Below, one piece after another: positions 39,401 through 51,544 of a stretch of DNA of 64,000 nucleotides (position 1 is the first letter of the stretch; each line of letters starts with the position of its first letter). Where the stretch lies: the NCBI GenBank assembly GCA_003342895.1, contig PTFA01000195.1:1736001-1800000 (forward strand), given 5' to 3'. The position numbers and the translations under genes are program-made. This DNA comes from Casuarius casuarius (Eukaryota; Chordata; Aves; Casuariiformes; Casuariidae). The notes under the pieces were generated by a model that worked only from the letters and a program-made list of their open reading frames with translations, did not search any database and had not been told where the DNA came from.

Positions 39401-42290
39401 ACATCAGATTTAGTATACACACAACTCTACACAAGGAAAGCAAACTTTGAAAGGTATTTATATTTTTCAATTAGATCCTATTATGCAAGAAGTATTATAT
39501 GGCTTGTTGACTGGGAGCAAAGATGTAGGAGGGTGTTATTAGAGCCATTAGCTTTGTCAGAAAAACACAAGCCCACATTCCCCTTGAGAAAGACTCTGGT
39601 TTAAGTGTGAGCAAAAGACACTGAAGATTTTGTGTGCAAAGTATGTTCTTCTAGAAGCATTTTATAACTCCAAAGTATCTCAAAACTATAGGTGGCTAAA
39701 AAGCTTTCTACAGATGTTTCTCATGTCTTTCTGATTCGAGACTTNAACAAGTCTTGGTTATTCCTTAGCTGATTGTGATGACAAAATTCTCTGAAGAGAT
39801 TTAGTGCAGGGCTTTTTTTCACCTTAATACAAACCTTCATGTAATTACCTCTTTATTGCTTGTTAATGTAAATGTGGGAGGGTTTATGTGGTGTATGGCA
39901 AACCCCTAGGAAAACAATTATTAGTATGATCACCACCTGAATATAGAATATTTATATGAATCGNGAAATTATTCATCTGGCAGCACTTAAACAACTTTCC
40001 TAGAAAATTCAGAAAGATCTGAAAGATGTTAAGAAGAAAAGATGGTGGGATTGTTAAAAATAATTGTCAAGACTTTCCTCAAGAATTAATTTCATTTNAA
40101 AAGGCAGTATGCATGCTGGGGGACTTTATATAAATAGTAAAGTTCTTCCAGTTTATCTGCAAGATAAAATTTCTACTCCTGTAAGATCCTAAAAATACTG
40201 GAATGACATCTCATCAAATTGAAATCTATTCAGAGAATTTCTCTACTCAAGAAAAGGGAACTAGAAATTGTTTCTGCAAGGAGGAAACAGCCAGCACAGC
40301 CATGAGCTGGAAATTTCACTGAATCTCCATAAGGACAGTGAGTCATTATAAGGATGCAGAGGACAACACAAGACCTCATTTCAAATCCAGGCAAGTATAA
40401 AAGGATTTGTGCTTTCTAAAACATCTCTTCTGGTTCCATGGAAAGAAGTAATCATAAAAAGCCTCCGAACTAAACACGTACATGTGTCTCTCTTCACCCC
40501 TCAGAACTCATCACACCCTCTCTGCAAACAGCACGGGCAGGAGGAANAACAGAAAATAAAAGCAGTTATCACATAGCACAACTGTCAGACTCAGCAAACT
40601 TTCAGCANAAAGGGCATATCAGAGACTTTACAGGTGGGGCAAAGTTTTTAAACTACTGTCGACAAATCAAAGTGACACCTTTAATGATTTTAATGTCTTT
40701 TTAAATATTCTGGCTACTTCAGTATATTCCTGTTAATCTCCTGATTGCTTGAGACATGTTTTCCTGGAGAAGAAACACAAGCAAAACTTCAATAGCAAAG
40801 ACAACCCGTGGGATTTGATTGTGCTTTAACTAGTTANTGAGATTCACTATCTCAGGACAAGTCTTCAGATGATTTCTTCTGAATAATAGGCTTAGAGAAT
40901 TTCATTGATTTCATAGGACTGATTAATACCACTCATGTTTGTCAACTGAATCTAAAGAGTTTATCCTTGACATGCCCATAATAATTCGCCAATAAGGAAA
41001 TGGTACTGCCGTCTGTCAACTGTCTTAGTTACTGATGATACCTTGCAGCAGGACTTCTACTAATTTGGGCAAAAGGGTGAGCCTGCTCAGAGCTATAATC
41101 CCTGCAAGGCCTTTCTGCAGAGAGTCCCTCCAAAGGGTTTGCAGCTAACATGAAACACTGTTTGCTTTCTGCCTACTTTAACAATAAATAACCCTACTGA
41201 ATAACTTTGCTTTTGATCATGTTGCCCCACAAGTCCAGGACAAAGTTATCTAGGAAACCNTCTGGAGCAGAAACTCCCTCTCCACAAACCAGTATTCAAA
41301 GAGAGTCGGCTGCACAGATATGTGCCTCTGGTGGTGTCTGAACTGGGGTGAGCTTAATTTGGACCAGTGCTGGGACATTGATTCAGGAGCTAATGCTGGA
41401 GACAAAATCCCTGCCCCACTTCAAAGCTGTGCCTTGACTTATGTAAGCCTTTTAGACTCACAGGTCAAGGATTTGGGAGACAGCAAGCTTTTAAAACCTC
41501 AAATGAGCTGCAATGACTGTAACTGGAATAGAATAAAAATAGCAAAAAAGAGGGTCCCTGCCCTTGCACTGCAATTATGGAGGTCCTTCTGAATCCACCN
41601 ATGCAAAGTGCAACTGTGTCTCACTTCACTTGTCTCATCCTCATTAAATACCCCATCCTCAAACCACCTTCCAGGTCCATCAGCTCTTCCAGCCTCTCTC
41701 TCCTACCTCCTTCTCTGTAAGAAGCGCTGCCTCCCTAACAAAGCTATGCATATGAAAGGGCTTCTACTGGCTTTAAAACATCTCTACTCAATGACAAATA
41801 AAGATATTGCNGTGAATAAGTGCAGCTTTTGCTTTCTCAAGGCCCAGCAAATGTTTTTAGGGGCTTCAGATCTTTGTCTANCAACAGTGGTAATATCACA
41901 GCCAAGGTTTCAGCCTGCTGTTCCTAGAATTACCTTTTGTCTCACTGCTGTAAAATTCAAGACAGCACAGATGAGAGGAGAGATGGATAACGTTCAGAAA
42001 CATTCAGTTGTCAGCAAAAGAGTGAAAATTTAGCATCAAAAGCATTTCTGATACCCCTCCTGACTTTATGAAGCTTTCTGAAACATTTAGTGTTTTTTCT
42101 CCCAGCCTCAGCTTCTGTTGGCAGGTTGCTTTCTAAGAATCTAAGCTAACTTTTATTTATAGCCCTACTTTTCATCAAGGAAATTTCTGAGACTGTGATT
42201 TTCATAGTCTCAAATCAAATGCTATAAAAAAGAGTATCTGATGCCACTGTATTTTAATTCTTGGAATTGTCATGACAGTCTTGTGACTTA
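36480..42290. other. Intergenic, no gene seen
   Basis: A 15-base T run lies at 37345-37359 and a 16-bp tandem duplication at 37761-37792. From about 39,200 to 42,300 the sequence is AT-rich. The 156-codon plus frame at 38589-39059 is interrupted by N and shows no domain. No exon is recognised. Confidence 0.55.
37761..37792 (+). repeat. 16-bp perfect tandem duplication
   Basis: GCCAGCACAGCGGGCT occurs twice head to tail at 37761-37776 and 37777-37792 with no mismatch. Confidence 0.95.
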
Positions 42291-42445
42291 GAATCGCAGA
42301 AAAATAGACTTGGGGAGGTCTGCCTAGCAATTTGTCAACGCTTGGGGCTGGATTAGTGGCTTAGCGTTGCTCAATNTACTTTTACTGATCTGGAAAAGGA
42401 AGTGAGCAGATGATAGGTGACAATTTGATTATTGCTCACTCCCCT
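42290..42445 (+). repeat. Possible second CR1 fragment
   Basis: TTTTACTGATCTGGAAAAGG near 42379, then GTGAGCAG and GTGACAATTTG, recall the CR1 ORF2 stretch encoding the end of the polymerase domain. The match is short and diverged. Confidence 0.3.
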
Positions 42446-42499
42446 CTCCAGAGCATTTAGGAGTATATTAAATAGCAGAGGCCACAAAGGAACATTAGT

Positions 42500-43490
42500 T
42501 AGTTACAGAATCATAGAGAACTGGGATGGAAGGTGACCCTGCGAAAGCCAAGAAAGGGTCAGCCCCGTATTTATGATTATGGAGAGATGTTTGTCTAGCT
42601 TATTCTTTGAGATTCCCATGCTGGGAATCTTAATCCTGCCCAGACGATGCATTCCAGCACTTAGTGATCCTACTATTCACAAGACTTTGCTGCCTACACC
42701 TCCACTGCTAAAATTTACTCTCCTGACTTCCTGCCCTTCCATCTCAGAGAACAGTTTCTTCCTTTCCTNCCTACAGCAGTATTTTTTGCATTTAAAAACT
42801 GGCAGTGGGCCCTTTTCAGTCTCCTCTGCACAATAGCAGTGATTTGCTATCTCTCACCTCAGTGTTGGATGCTAAATAAGCTCTCATGAAAGTGCAGAGT
42901 TTTTTAGAGATATTATATCTGGTAGACAGCTCTATAGCATATGGAAACCTGCTTTTCTCNGTCATCTCTCCCAGATCCTCTCAAAATAGACCATAAGACC
43001 ACAGACTGAAAAATCACTGCTCTAGACTAAACAACCCCAGTCTCCTCGGTCCTTCTCCATTCNTCATGTTTCCTCACCCTCCGATCACTTCTGCTACATT
43101 CCTCTGGACTCTCTCCCGCTGNAGCGTAGTGCCCAGAGTTGGTCATAGTATTGCAACGTAGGCATTGTTGCACTAGCAGATTGNNNNNNNNNNNNNNNNN
43201 NNNNNNNNNNNNNNNNNNNNNNNNNNNNNNNNNNNNNNNNNNNNNNNNNNNNNNNNNNNNNNNNTTTTTTTTTTTTTTTTGCAACACCATGACGCTGTTA
43301 ATATATGGTCAGCTGATTATTACAATAGCCACCTGCAAAGCCTTTTCTATACAGCTGCAGTCTACCTGACTGTTTGTCTGCCTCTCCCCTGTTTGCACAG
43401 AGGACTGTTCCTGCCTCCATACTGAAACATGCATCATCCTCCTTGAACTGGGTTCCTTTTCACCAGTCAGAGCTAAAGAAAAAGGTAAGC
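42500..43490 (-). mobile_element. CR1 LINE 3' end, minus orientation, split by a gap
   Basis: The plus strand begins with ACAGAATCATAGAGAACTGG at about 42506, the reverse complement of the CR1 3' terminus with its ATTCTATG-type repeat. It runs through CCTCTGGACTCTCTCCCGC near 43102 and GTGCCCAGAGTTGGTCATAG near 43129, both CR1 3' ORF2 signatures. After the N gap, TTTTTTGCAACACCATGACG and CAAAGCCTTTTCTATACAGC continue the same consensus. The copy is diverged and non-functional. Confidence 0.8.
43184..43264. other. Assembly gap (81 N) inside CR1
   Basis: Eighty-one consecutive N followed by sixteen T (43265-43280). CR1-homologous sequence on both sides suggests that only about a hundred bases of the element are missing and that the joining order is right. 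Confidence 0.98.
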
Positions 43491-43494
43491 AAAA

Positions 43495-46040
43495 AGCTAA
43501 CAAGGTTGGTCATGGCAACTGTGCAATGGTCTCTCCCTTAACACCAGCAGCTGAAAGTCAGCTAATGACAACTGCAAGGGGGAAAAAAATCATTTGAATT
43601 ATTAAAAACACTGCTTAGTTCAACCATTCTGCAGAGAGACCTACCACCACAGTGGACAACTCACTGACAGCCTCTATTCCATCTGCAGTGAGTCACACCG
43701 GTAATTTTTGAATTAAATCTCTGCTTTCTAATGNAAAATTTTCCCCAAATCTCCTGATTTTTGCTGGCAATCTGGAAGACAACAAGCCAAATAGCAAATG
43801 TCTCATAACAACCTGTGCAAACGAGCATGTGTTTGGAATGCTGGAATCATGCATCACAGGTTATCTCAGGGGAACAGGGAAGTTCACACAGGGATTCCCA
43901 GAAGCAAAAGAGAAAAGCGTAGTTTTCCTAATGCCTGAGCGGTTACCCAGCACAACCTGCCTCATGGCAACACTCACTGCAAAAATCTGATCTTTACGCA
44001 ACATTCATTTTTGCTTCACATTTCACCTTTAAAGGGTAGCAACCCTGTGAGCTCCCATTAAGGTGGGGCTTGAACATNCTCCTGAGGCTCTAGATCTTGG
44101 CTGCTTTGCAGGTGAAGTGGAAAAAAACAAATAATAATGTCTCCCAAGAACACTCACAGTGACCATGAAAACCGTGAGTCATCCTGGCCTTTCACATGTG
44201 CTTCACCAAAAACTGGAATTCCAAATAGAATATTAGCAATAAACAGGAGAATGAAGGGNAAGTCCAAGGAAATTTTTCATCTTTAACAAAAGAATTAAAG
44301 CTGGAGACATTTGACTGAATACCTTGACTCTGAAACATCTCATGTGAGACATCTCATTGTACAGACCACACTCCCTGGTGAGGCTGGAGCTTTCCTCACC
44401 AACCTGGGGATCCCTTCCACTGTACCTCCTGCAGATATGGTGAGGGCAGGCCAAGCCATCTCAGATCTGGTAAAGCCCATCTCACGAAATTTCCCTCTTT
44501 TGTATCTCTTCACACTGAAGAATGTTTTGTCTTGCATCAAACTTCTCAGTTCATTCAGGTTACAGAATAAAACTAAGCAAAGGTCCATCAATGTGCTTGG
44601 TACCTTCCTTGCTTTGTATCAGGTTCTCCTAATCACNACAGTCTCCTCTACTAATTAGACCTCAACTATGGAGTGAGTGCTTTATCATTCAAAAGCCCTA
44701 CGGCCTTCCCTGCTTTGGTTTTCATGCAAGATATTGTTCCCTGGTCTGACAACGCCGTTGGCCTCCTGGCTCACAGCTCACACGGCTCACGCGCAGCTAG
44801 GTGTCGGGTTCTCTTCCCTCCTGCCATTATGAAACACTTCTGATTTAAAAGAATGTTGTACAGAAGAAAATGAAAACCCAAGTTTCCCCCACGACAGCTT
44901 CTGTAGCATGAAAGAATATTATGACGGCCCTGGTGCTCAGTGAGATGAGTGGGGCCATCCCACCTCACTGGACTACACAAGCTTCAGGCTGTGCCACACT
45001 AAGGCCATTTTTTGAATGCTTCCCCAAAATTCACACCAAGAAGGGCCTGAATTATTGTTTAACAGGAGAGGAGGAGGGCTGGAGAATACCAGTGAGAGTA
45101 CCAGGGAGCCTCTGGGGTGCTGCACTACCCCGTCTGACCACCCTCTCTTCCGCNCCGGGACAACTCATGCACTGGCTGCACAAGGACACAGCAGTGCTGN
45201 TGAGTGAGAGTGTGTTTCACGAGAGCAGCCCAAGGGCCCCACAGACNTTTTTTTCCACTCGGCATCTGTATTTGCTAGCTGTTTCCAGCCCATTAGCTGT
45301 TCTGCTAGAGCCTGGGNGTGGATTCTTCCACTCCCCAGGCAAGGATGAGGCCCCATTCATGGATTAACCACCTCAGTGGGCAACGTGAAGAGCAGATAGG
45401 ATTTGTGCTTTCAGGCTACACCTGCCAGGAGGAATTGCATTTTAATCNCATTCTGCAGAGGTCATATCCTCAATCCGCAGCCTGAATCACATCCTCATCC
45501 ACTTGCCTCACATTCCTGACCCATTTCTACCATGGTCCAACCCTCTTAGAAAGGAAATCGTGAAGAGCCAGCGCGGAACACCTCACTGAGGCATCAGAGA
45601 GGAAAGCGCACATCTGAGGCTCCTGCTATAAGCAGTGGGGGGCTCGATATGGGGGCAGCTGAGCCTACTTTAGACCTGGCCCTCAAAAGGATGAGCTCAA
45701 GTCCTGCCTTCCTTTCTTTTTAAAGAGGACAGAGACTATATCAGCTGCAAAGGCAATATAGGTAACATCTCCTGATCTGATCCCCCTCTCCACTTCTTTG
45801 AAAAGAGATTTGCTGATCTTGGGGAAAACTTTTTGGAGAGGTATGTGTGCCAAGAGCCCTCAAATCCACAGCTACATGGATTTGCTTGTGGAGTGTCCTG
45901 GACCTCTCACTCCACCCACTTCCAGGCACTGAGCAGCCCAGAAATGCCACTGCCCTTAGGTGCAAATCCATCTCTGCCCTTCTGCTTAGCCTTCCCCTAC
46001 ATAAGAGGAGTTAGGCCTGATTCTTGACTGGGAGAATGCC
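43495..46040. other. Intergenic, no gene seen
   Basis: No recognisable exon or repeat. Plus-strand open frames at 44311-44658 and 44921-45367 are interrupted by N, have no familiar domains and no splice context. Confidence 0.5.
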
Positions 46041-46049
46041 CTGCGAATA

Positions 46050-46155
46050 CATTACGTAACAAACACTTTATTACATAAACTGCATTGCACAATGCATTAT
46101 ATAAAGCTCAGGTCACAGCCCAATCAACCAACACTTAACTCTGTTACGTCAAAAA
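46050..46155 (+). promoter_or_regulatory. Clustered bZIP-type motifs with TATA-like element
   Basis: Within about 100 bp lie TTACGTAA (46052-46059, PAR-bZIP/E4BP4 type), TTACATAA (46071-46078), ATTGCACAAT (46084-46093, C/EBP palindrome), TATATAAAG (46098-46106), AGGTCA (46110-46115), CCAAT (46120-46124) and TTACGTCA (46144-46151, CRE-like). The arrangement resembles a TATA promoter or enhancer. No gene is seen to start here, so function is inferred from motifs alone. Confidence 0.35.
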
Positions 46156-46159
46156 AAAA

Positions 46160-49100
46160 TTAATCTGAGAAGCTGCAAGGAAGAGTCAGAAGGAGGATTT
46201 CATGATGGCTTCTCTATTTCCTACCAGGGTTGTGGATGAGAAGAGGAGAAGAGAAAGGGCTGTCTGCCCATGTCTGCATTAGTGCAAGTCAACAAACACA
46301 TTGTCAGCAACATCCATCTTCAGCTGGGTTCATTTCCCTGCTGCCCAGATGAAGTTTGAGGAGAAGAAACACCGTTCAACCTGTCAGGGATCTTTGCTAA
46401 AGAGCAAAGGAGAGTTTTGGAAATGGCCAGCTGCAAGCTGATGCTCTTCCTCCCTTAAAAAGTTTGTGGCACACACATAGCAAACAGGCCCACTGTGTGT
46501 GCCACCATCCCTGAACCAGCCCCAGAAGAACTCTGCTCCCGGCCATATCCTACCTTTTCGCTCTGAGCCTGCCTGCAGGATACCCGCACTGGAGGGAAGG
46601 TTAGGTGTCCCATGGAAAACAGACCTATAATCATTACCACGTTGCCAGTAACCTTGTCTGGCACTAATCAGGTAGCCCTGAGGAAAAGAGTATCCAGTCA
46701 CCACCATAACCTATCTTTGTGGAGAGAAACAAGAAACTTCTCTTGAATGTTTCATTCAAAAAAGCATGGTTTTCCATCCAGAAACTTTCTGATTTCAAAT
46801 CAGCAGGAAATAAGAGTGTGGAACCTTTTAATTCTGATGGTAATAAAGCAAGTTTCATACCAGAAGGTGGAAACCAAAATGAAGTGGGAATGCTTTGCTG
46901 AGACTGGTTTTGGAGATGTCTCCAAGACATACAACAGAAGCCAAAAATCATGTTTCTGTGTCCCAATATTCAGATTTCCCAGAAAAANGATTTGGGATTC
47001 ATTGATTTTTAAAACTAAAGAGCCCCATTAAATTAGATTAGATCAGTCCACCATAGGGATGGCAGGTTGGACTAGTTCCTTCTCTTGAAATATCTCTCTC
47101 TTGGAGATCCCTAAAGCTGCATGTGATTTTAGTATTACTCTTTCAGTCAGCTTCAGCAGGACTTGGAAGCGATCTTGAGCTTGCGAGCACTTCAGGGCAG
47201 GAAATGTCTGCAAAAGTTTCCACCATGCCTAGAAGGGTCAGATCAAATCAGCAGGAATCTCAGTGAAATTAATTTCGTATTGTTGTTTTTAGTGGTAATA
47301 GTGTACATTACAAAGGAAATGCAATAAATCTATAGGGGAGATACACTGACAATAAACAGTGAGGTTTCAGCTGTACTTTGAAGTACCACGGAAAGGCCCA
47401 GAGGCAAAGAAATACTGGGAACTGCTTGGTCCATTATGTCAGATCTGCAGAGGAGTTCTTGTACCAGCGAGGAGACCGAAAGGTATAAGGAGAAGAGAAA
47501 TGCCTTTTCTGAGGGNTGCTTTTGCTGCTGGGCTGGATGTTTAAATGGAAGGTGATATTCTGAAAAGTGACATGTGGATTCAGGAAACAACCAGTACGGT
47601 GCAGAGATGTCTCCACAAGAGATTTCTGAGCCTTGGTGGCACNTGATTTCTAATAGCTCTTCCTAGGAGAAAGACTGTAAGTGAAGCCGGGATTTTGTGT
47701 ACCAGCACATTTCCCTTCAGACTCAGAAGCAACAGCTCTCAGCATGAGAACACAGAGATGGGGCCAAAACCAGGCGGAGGGGTGTTATACCTCTCCAGTA
47801 GGTCTCAACACTGCTGGCAGCAGATTTGGGGGTAAAAAGCCCAGAAACCTTGCCCGGCATTATAAAATCACAGCAACATTGTGAGGGGTGGAAAGGTACC
47901 AGGAACACAGGTTAGAGCTACTCATTGAGTCTCTATAACTGATCCTGATGAGCCTGGGAGGGAGTTTCTACTGGCATCTTCTGTAGAAATAAATGAGTCA
48001 AGAAGTTAGCCACAGGCATGACATGGCATGTGGGGTGTGGAAAGACAGAGCAGGGAGCCTGACTTTCTTCCTTAACTGGCATCCCCCACTGCATGATGTG
48101 ACGGGGAAGGATAACTCAGGAGACCTTTTTAAAGCCAAGGTCTCTGTGAGTCTGGTCTAACAGGTCCTCAGGAGTGGAGGTGCCCCAGACACATCCACAT
48201 GCCAAAGCCTTCCCATGGCACTGGAGAAATTCATACAGTTGACACCTACCTGAACTCAGTGGCCACTGCTACAGCCATTGGGCTTTGCAGGAGCATGAGT
48301 TGTTCATAGCTACTCCTTCCCAGCCATCCTCCTTTTCTCCCCTCAAATGGTTTCTCTTTTGTCTAGGGATTGTTCAGCACGCAAAGGCTTTTCTGTGCCA
48401 AGGTTAATTAGCTGAGTTGTTAGATGGGAAGCAATCCTATGCCAGCAGGGAGATAAGGGGAGGAGGTGCGTGTAATTGCAATAGCGAGAGAGTTCTTGCA
48501 CAAGGCTCTCAATTTACAATGATGACTAGCCACACACTTGGCAGAGGCTGCAGGCTTTTATACTTGAAGTAAAATTCCTTGGAAACAAGATGCCAGCTCA
48601 CAGGACTCCCTCTCTGGCTTTGCCTCCTGTTTGGCAGGTTAGTAAACAGGTTCNGAGGTGTGACCAGGGAAACATGGCCCAAGAAATATTCACGTCAAAT
48701 CCTCCCTTTGTGTGAAACAGTATTAAACAGCCACTTCCACTCACGCTTTCCCCAAGAAGACTGATCTGCCACCCACACCTCTGTCTCACACAAATCATGC
48801 GTTCAGGAGATCACCAACGCAAACAGACTTAGAGCTGGTACCTGCNCAAGAGGAGATAATCACAGGATCATGCTATTCTTATTAAGATTGGGCTTTGAAG
48901 CTCTTACTAACACAAAGCTCCCACCAAAGTCAAATAAAAGACAACAGACTTTGGCAAAATGGTCTCAGGTTGCTCCTGGCAAGCTTTAGTGACACTGAAG
49001 TAATCAAGATTCACCGGCTGATACACAAGCTCATGCCTTGCAGGTCTCTCCATCGCTGTGACTGCCCAGAGGCACAGAGGAAGGTGTGGCTCTGCAGCTG

Positions 49101-50480
49101 AAGAAAGGTCCCACGCTGACCACGGTAGTGGGCAACTCCAGACCAGCATCAGCTTTCCCTGCGCCAGTGTTTCCCAGCTCAGGACAATGATGACTCTGAA
49201 TATGCTTTGCATCAAAACTGAAGTTCAGAGGAGAGCACTGCAAATTCCAAGGGTCAAACCANTCACCAACCAAGCCATGGAAATGACTAAAGGTGCATAA
49301 CTTGGCCAAGTAATGCCTAAGCTGGTTTCAACACAGCCAACAAATGAGACTTGTTCCCAGGGAAGCATTGGTCCATCAGTTCATCTCCCAAGGCCTCATC
49401 AAGCCTCAATTATAATGCAGAGAACTCGCCTCAATTATAATGCAGAGGACACAGTACTAACGTCCTTCACCCAGTGGTCAGAGAGTGAGGGATTCTACCT
49501 GATCTCTTCTTTCCCTGAAGAAATCGGACCCAGACTGAGGAGATCTGACCCTGTGCTTACAGCCACCCTGCATATTAGATGGCCATAAGTGAGATTTCCA
49601 TGTCTCTCCTTTTGAAAGCCCATCCACTTTGTGTGAAATAATTCTCTGGTTGAAAGAGAAAGACGAAATCACCCCCATTGGTAAGGGCATGGCAGAAGGC
49701 CTTCAACACCCTTGGTGCCTTCTCAGGTCTGCTCAAGCCTTCACGTGAGAGACTCGGGTTCAGATGCCTGCAGGCAGGGGCCAGATTTCAACCTGGACCT
49801 CTTATATCCACAGCTTGGGAGAGAGAGAGTTAAAAAGGAAATAGGAGAGCAGGAAGGGAAGGAAGGGAAGCTAACTCTCAGAGAGAACAGCAGCGACACC
49901 AGACTGCAGAGAAACTACGTACTCTCCCCTGCCAGGAACTGAGGTTCTCAGTTCTCTCTCAGTTGGGTATCTGGCTCCAACACCGCCGCGCTCACTCTGC
50001 TGGATTTTGTGAATTCCCCTCCTGTGTGTTATATAGAGGCCATGGTACCTATCTCTACATTTCCTAGATGGGAAGGGCAGCTGGGGTTAGACACTGCCCA
50101 GTGGCAGTCCCAGCCCTAGGCATCCCAGGCAAGCCTCCCACAGGCTCTCCATGCCTCACTCCAAAAATAGCGACACCGGAGCTGCTGTGCCCTGGGCTGT
50201 GTGGGGAGGGTCATGAGGTAGAAGACTGTGAGACACATAAGGCCCGATGAAAAAAAGATCTGACTGCTATTGCATGGTGACTAAAGCTACCCATTAATGT
50301 CAGGGGGGATTTGTGGAGAGCAGAGNCAGCCGTGTGTGTTGCAAGGCTGAGCTTGCCCTCTGCGTGGGACCAGTGCTGGCCTGGCAGTGGTGTCCACCTC
50401 GCCCTGGGCTCTGTCAGAATAAAGAACATGTTTCTTCCTCCTCTTGCTTTTGGGATCAAGCACCTGGCTAAGGAATGTCT
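46160..50480. other. Intergenic, no gene seen
   Basis: No coding exon recognised. The only structured element is the 25-bp-period duplication at 49403-49447. Open frames are short, and several hold N positions. Confidence 0.5.
49403..49447 (+). repeat. Tandem duplication, 25-bp period
   Basis: GCCTCAATTATAATGCAGAG occurs at 49403-49422 and again, without mismatch, at 49428-49447. The five-base spacer is AACTC. Confidence 0.95.
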
Positions 50481-50488
50481 GCAAAAGT

Positions 50489-50547
50489 TGATATATAGAT
50501 AGATATAGTATGGATATAGATATAGATATATATATNTGTGTATATTT
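50489..50547 (+). repeat. AT/GATA-type microsatellite
   Basis: Interrupted TA, GATA and TAGATA units, including ATATATAGATAGATATAG and GATATAGATATAGATATA. It forms the low-complexity Tyr/Ile part of a chance minus-strand frame. Confidence 0.85.
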
Positions 50548-50689
50548 GCAGGGTTGGGNGGGGACATGTAACAATGACATTCACAGTAATAGTTACTGCC
50601 CAAGTTAATTATATGGACATCATTGTATACTTCTTGCTGTAGTAAAACATTTGCAGGCATTTTTCCATCACCTTCATTACCTGCCACAA

Positions 50690-50752
50690 ATGTTAAGGCA
50701 TTTTTAGAGCACTGATCTACATACCAGGTGTCAGGCACAGTGTAAATCCATA
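50690..50752 (-). repeat. L2/MIR-type 3' end
   Basis: The minus strand reads ACACTGTGCCTGACACCTGG, then GCTCTAAAAATGCC, matching the terminal block shared by L2 and MIR (CAGTGCCTGGCACATAGTAG, GCTCAATAAATG) with several changes. Confidence 0.45.
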
Positions 50753-51526
50753 TGGTCCACACCATAGGAGGAGAGGGAACCCTGGGGATTTGCATCAGGC
50801 AAGAACTTGGCTCCCTGGTTCAACTAAGCCAACAAAACCCTGGTTTTTAATGCCACTCCTGGTGCTGAGAAACAGTGCCTTATAGGGGACTCACTGCCTG
50901 GTGAAGACTCTTTGCAAGAAAAGGTTGCATGCTGAGTTTTGAACAGAGCAGAACCAGCAACACTCACCGTGGAGCCGAGGCGAGGAGCACTGCCGAGCAA
51001 GCCTGGCAATGCTCTGCCACATGGCTCCGAGCCAGGCAGGGGAATAATGTCCTTACACCATTGCTCTTGCTGCTCCCCCTAGAGAATGATGGGACATTGG
51101 TGGGCATGTGGGGAACCTCAGCATGGCACAGAGGGCAGAGGGAGCAGGTCATCTGGCAAGGTAGCAAGAAGGTCTCTTCCTTGTCTTCTTTTTCAACTTT
51201 TNACCCTTCATCTATTGCCAATATGCTGCTAGAGTTTTAGGAAGCCTCTGACTGACCAGCCACCTCCTTATCTTCCTCTCTACAGCCCCTTTGGTCAAAG
51301 CTAATGGAGTTTTACAAGGCAAGGGAAGCTGACATCTTCTCGGAAGCATCAGACCTGGGCAGCTATGGGCAGAGTAGACAGATCATGGCGGTAACATGGG
51401 AGCATTCACCTCTCCTTTCTCAGATAAACCAGACATTCTTGCACCTTTGACTGTTGCAGTGCATGTTCCTCTCTCTGTATGTGGGGCTGGATCCTTCTCT
51501 TATTGACAACGATGATAAAAGTAGGG

Positions 51527-51544
51527 AATAAATAAATAAATAAA
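51527..51544 (+). repeat. (AATA)n microsatellite
   Basis: Four AATA units in tandem plus flanking A, a simple repeat of 18 bp. Confidence 0.9.

Noticed and set aside
41608..42033. 141-codon open frame on plus
   Set aside because: It has N positions inside and no recognised motif, in an AT-rich stretch with no splice or promoter context.
47040..47110. CR1 3'-tail-like GGTTGGACTAG
   Set aside because: Only about eleven bases match and the expected following segment is absent.
50211..50795. 194-codon open frame on minus
   Set aside because: It spans an AT/GATA microsatellite and an L2/MIR-like 3' end, contains N codons, and has no recognisable domain.
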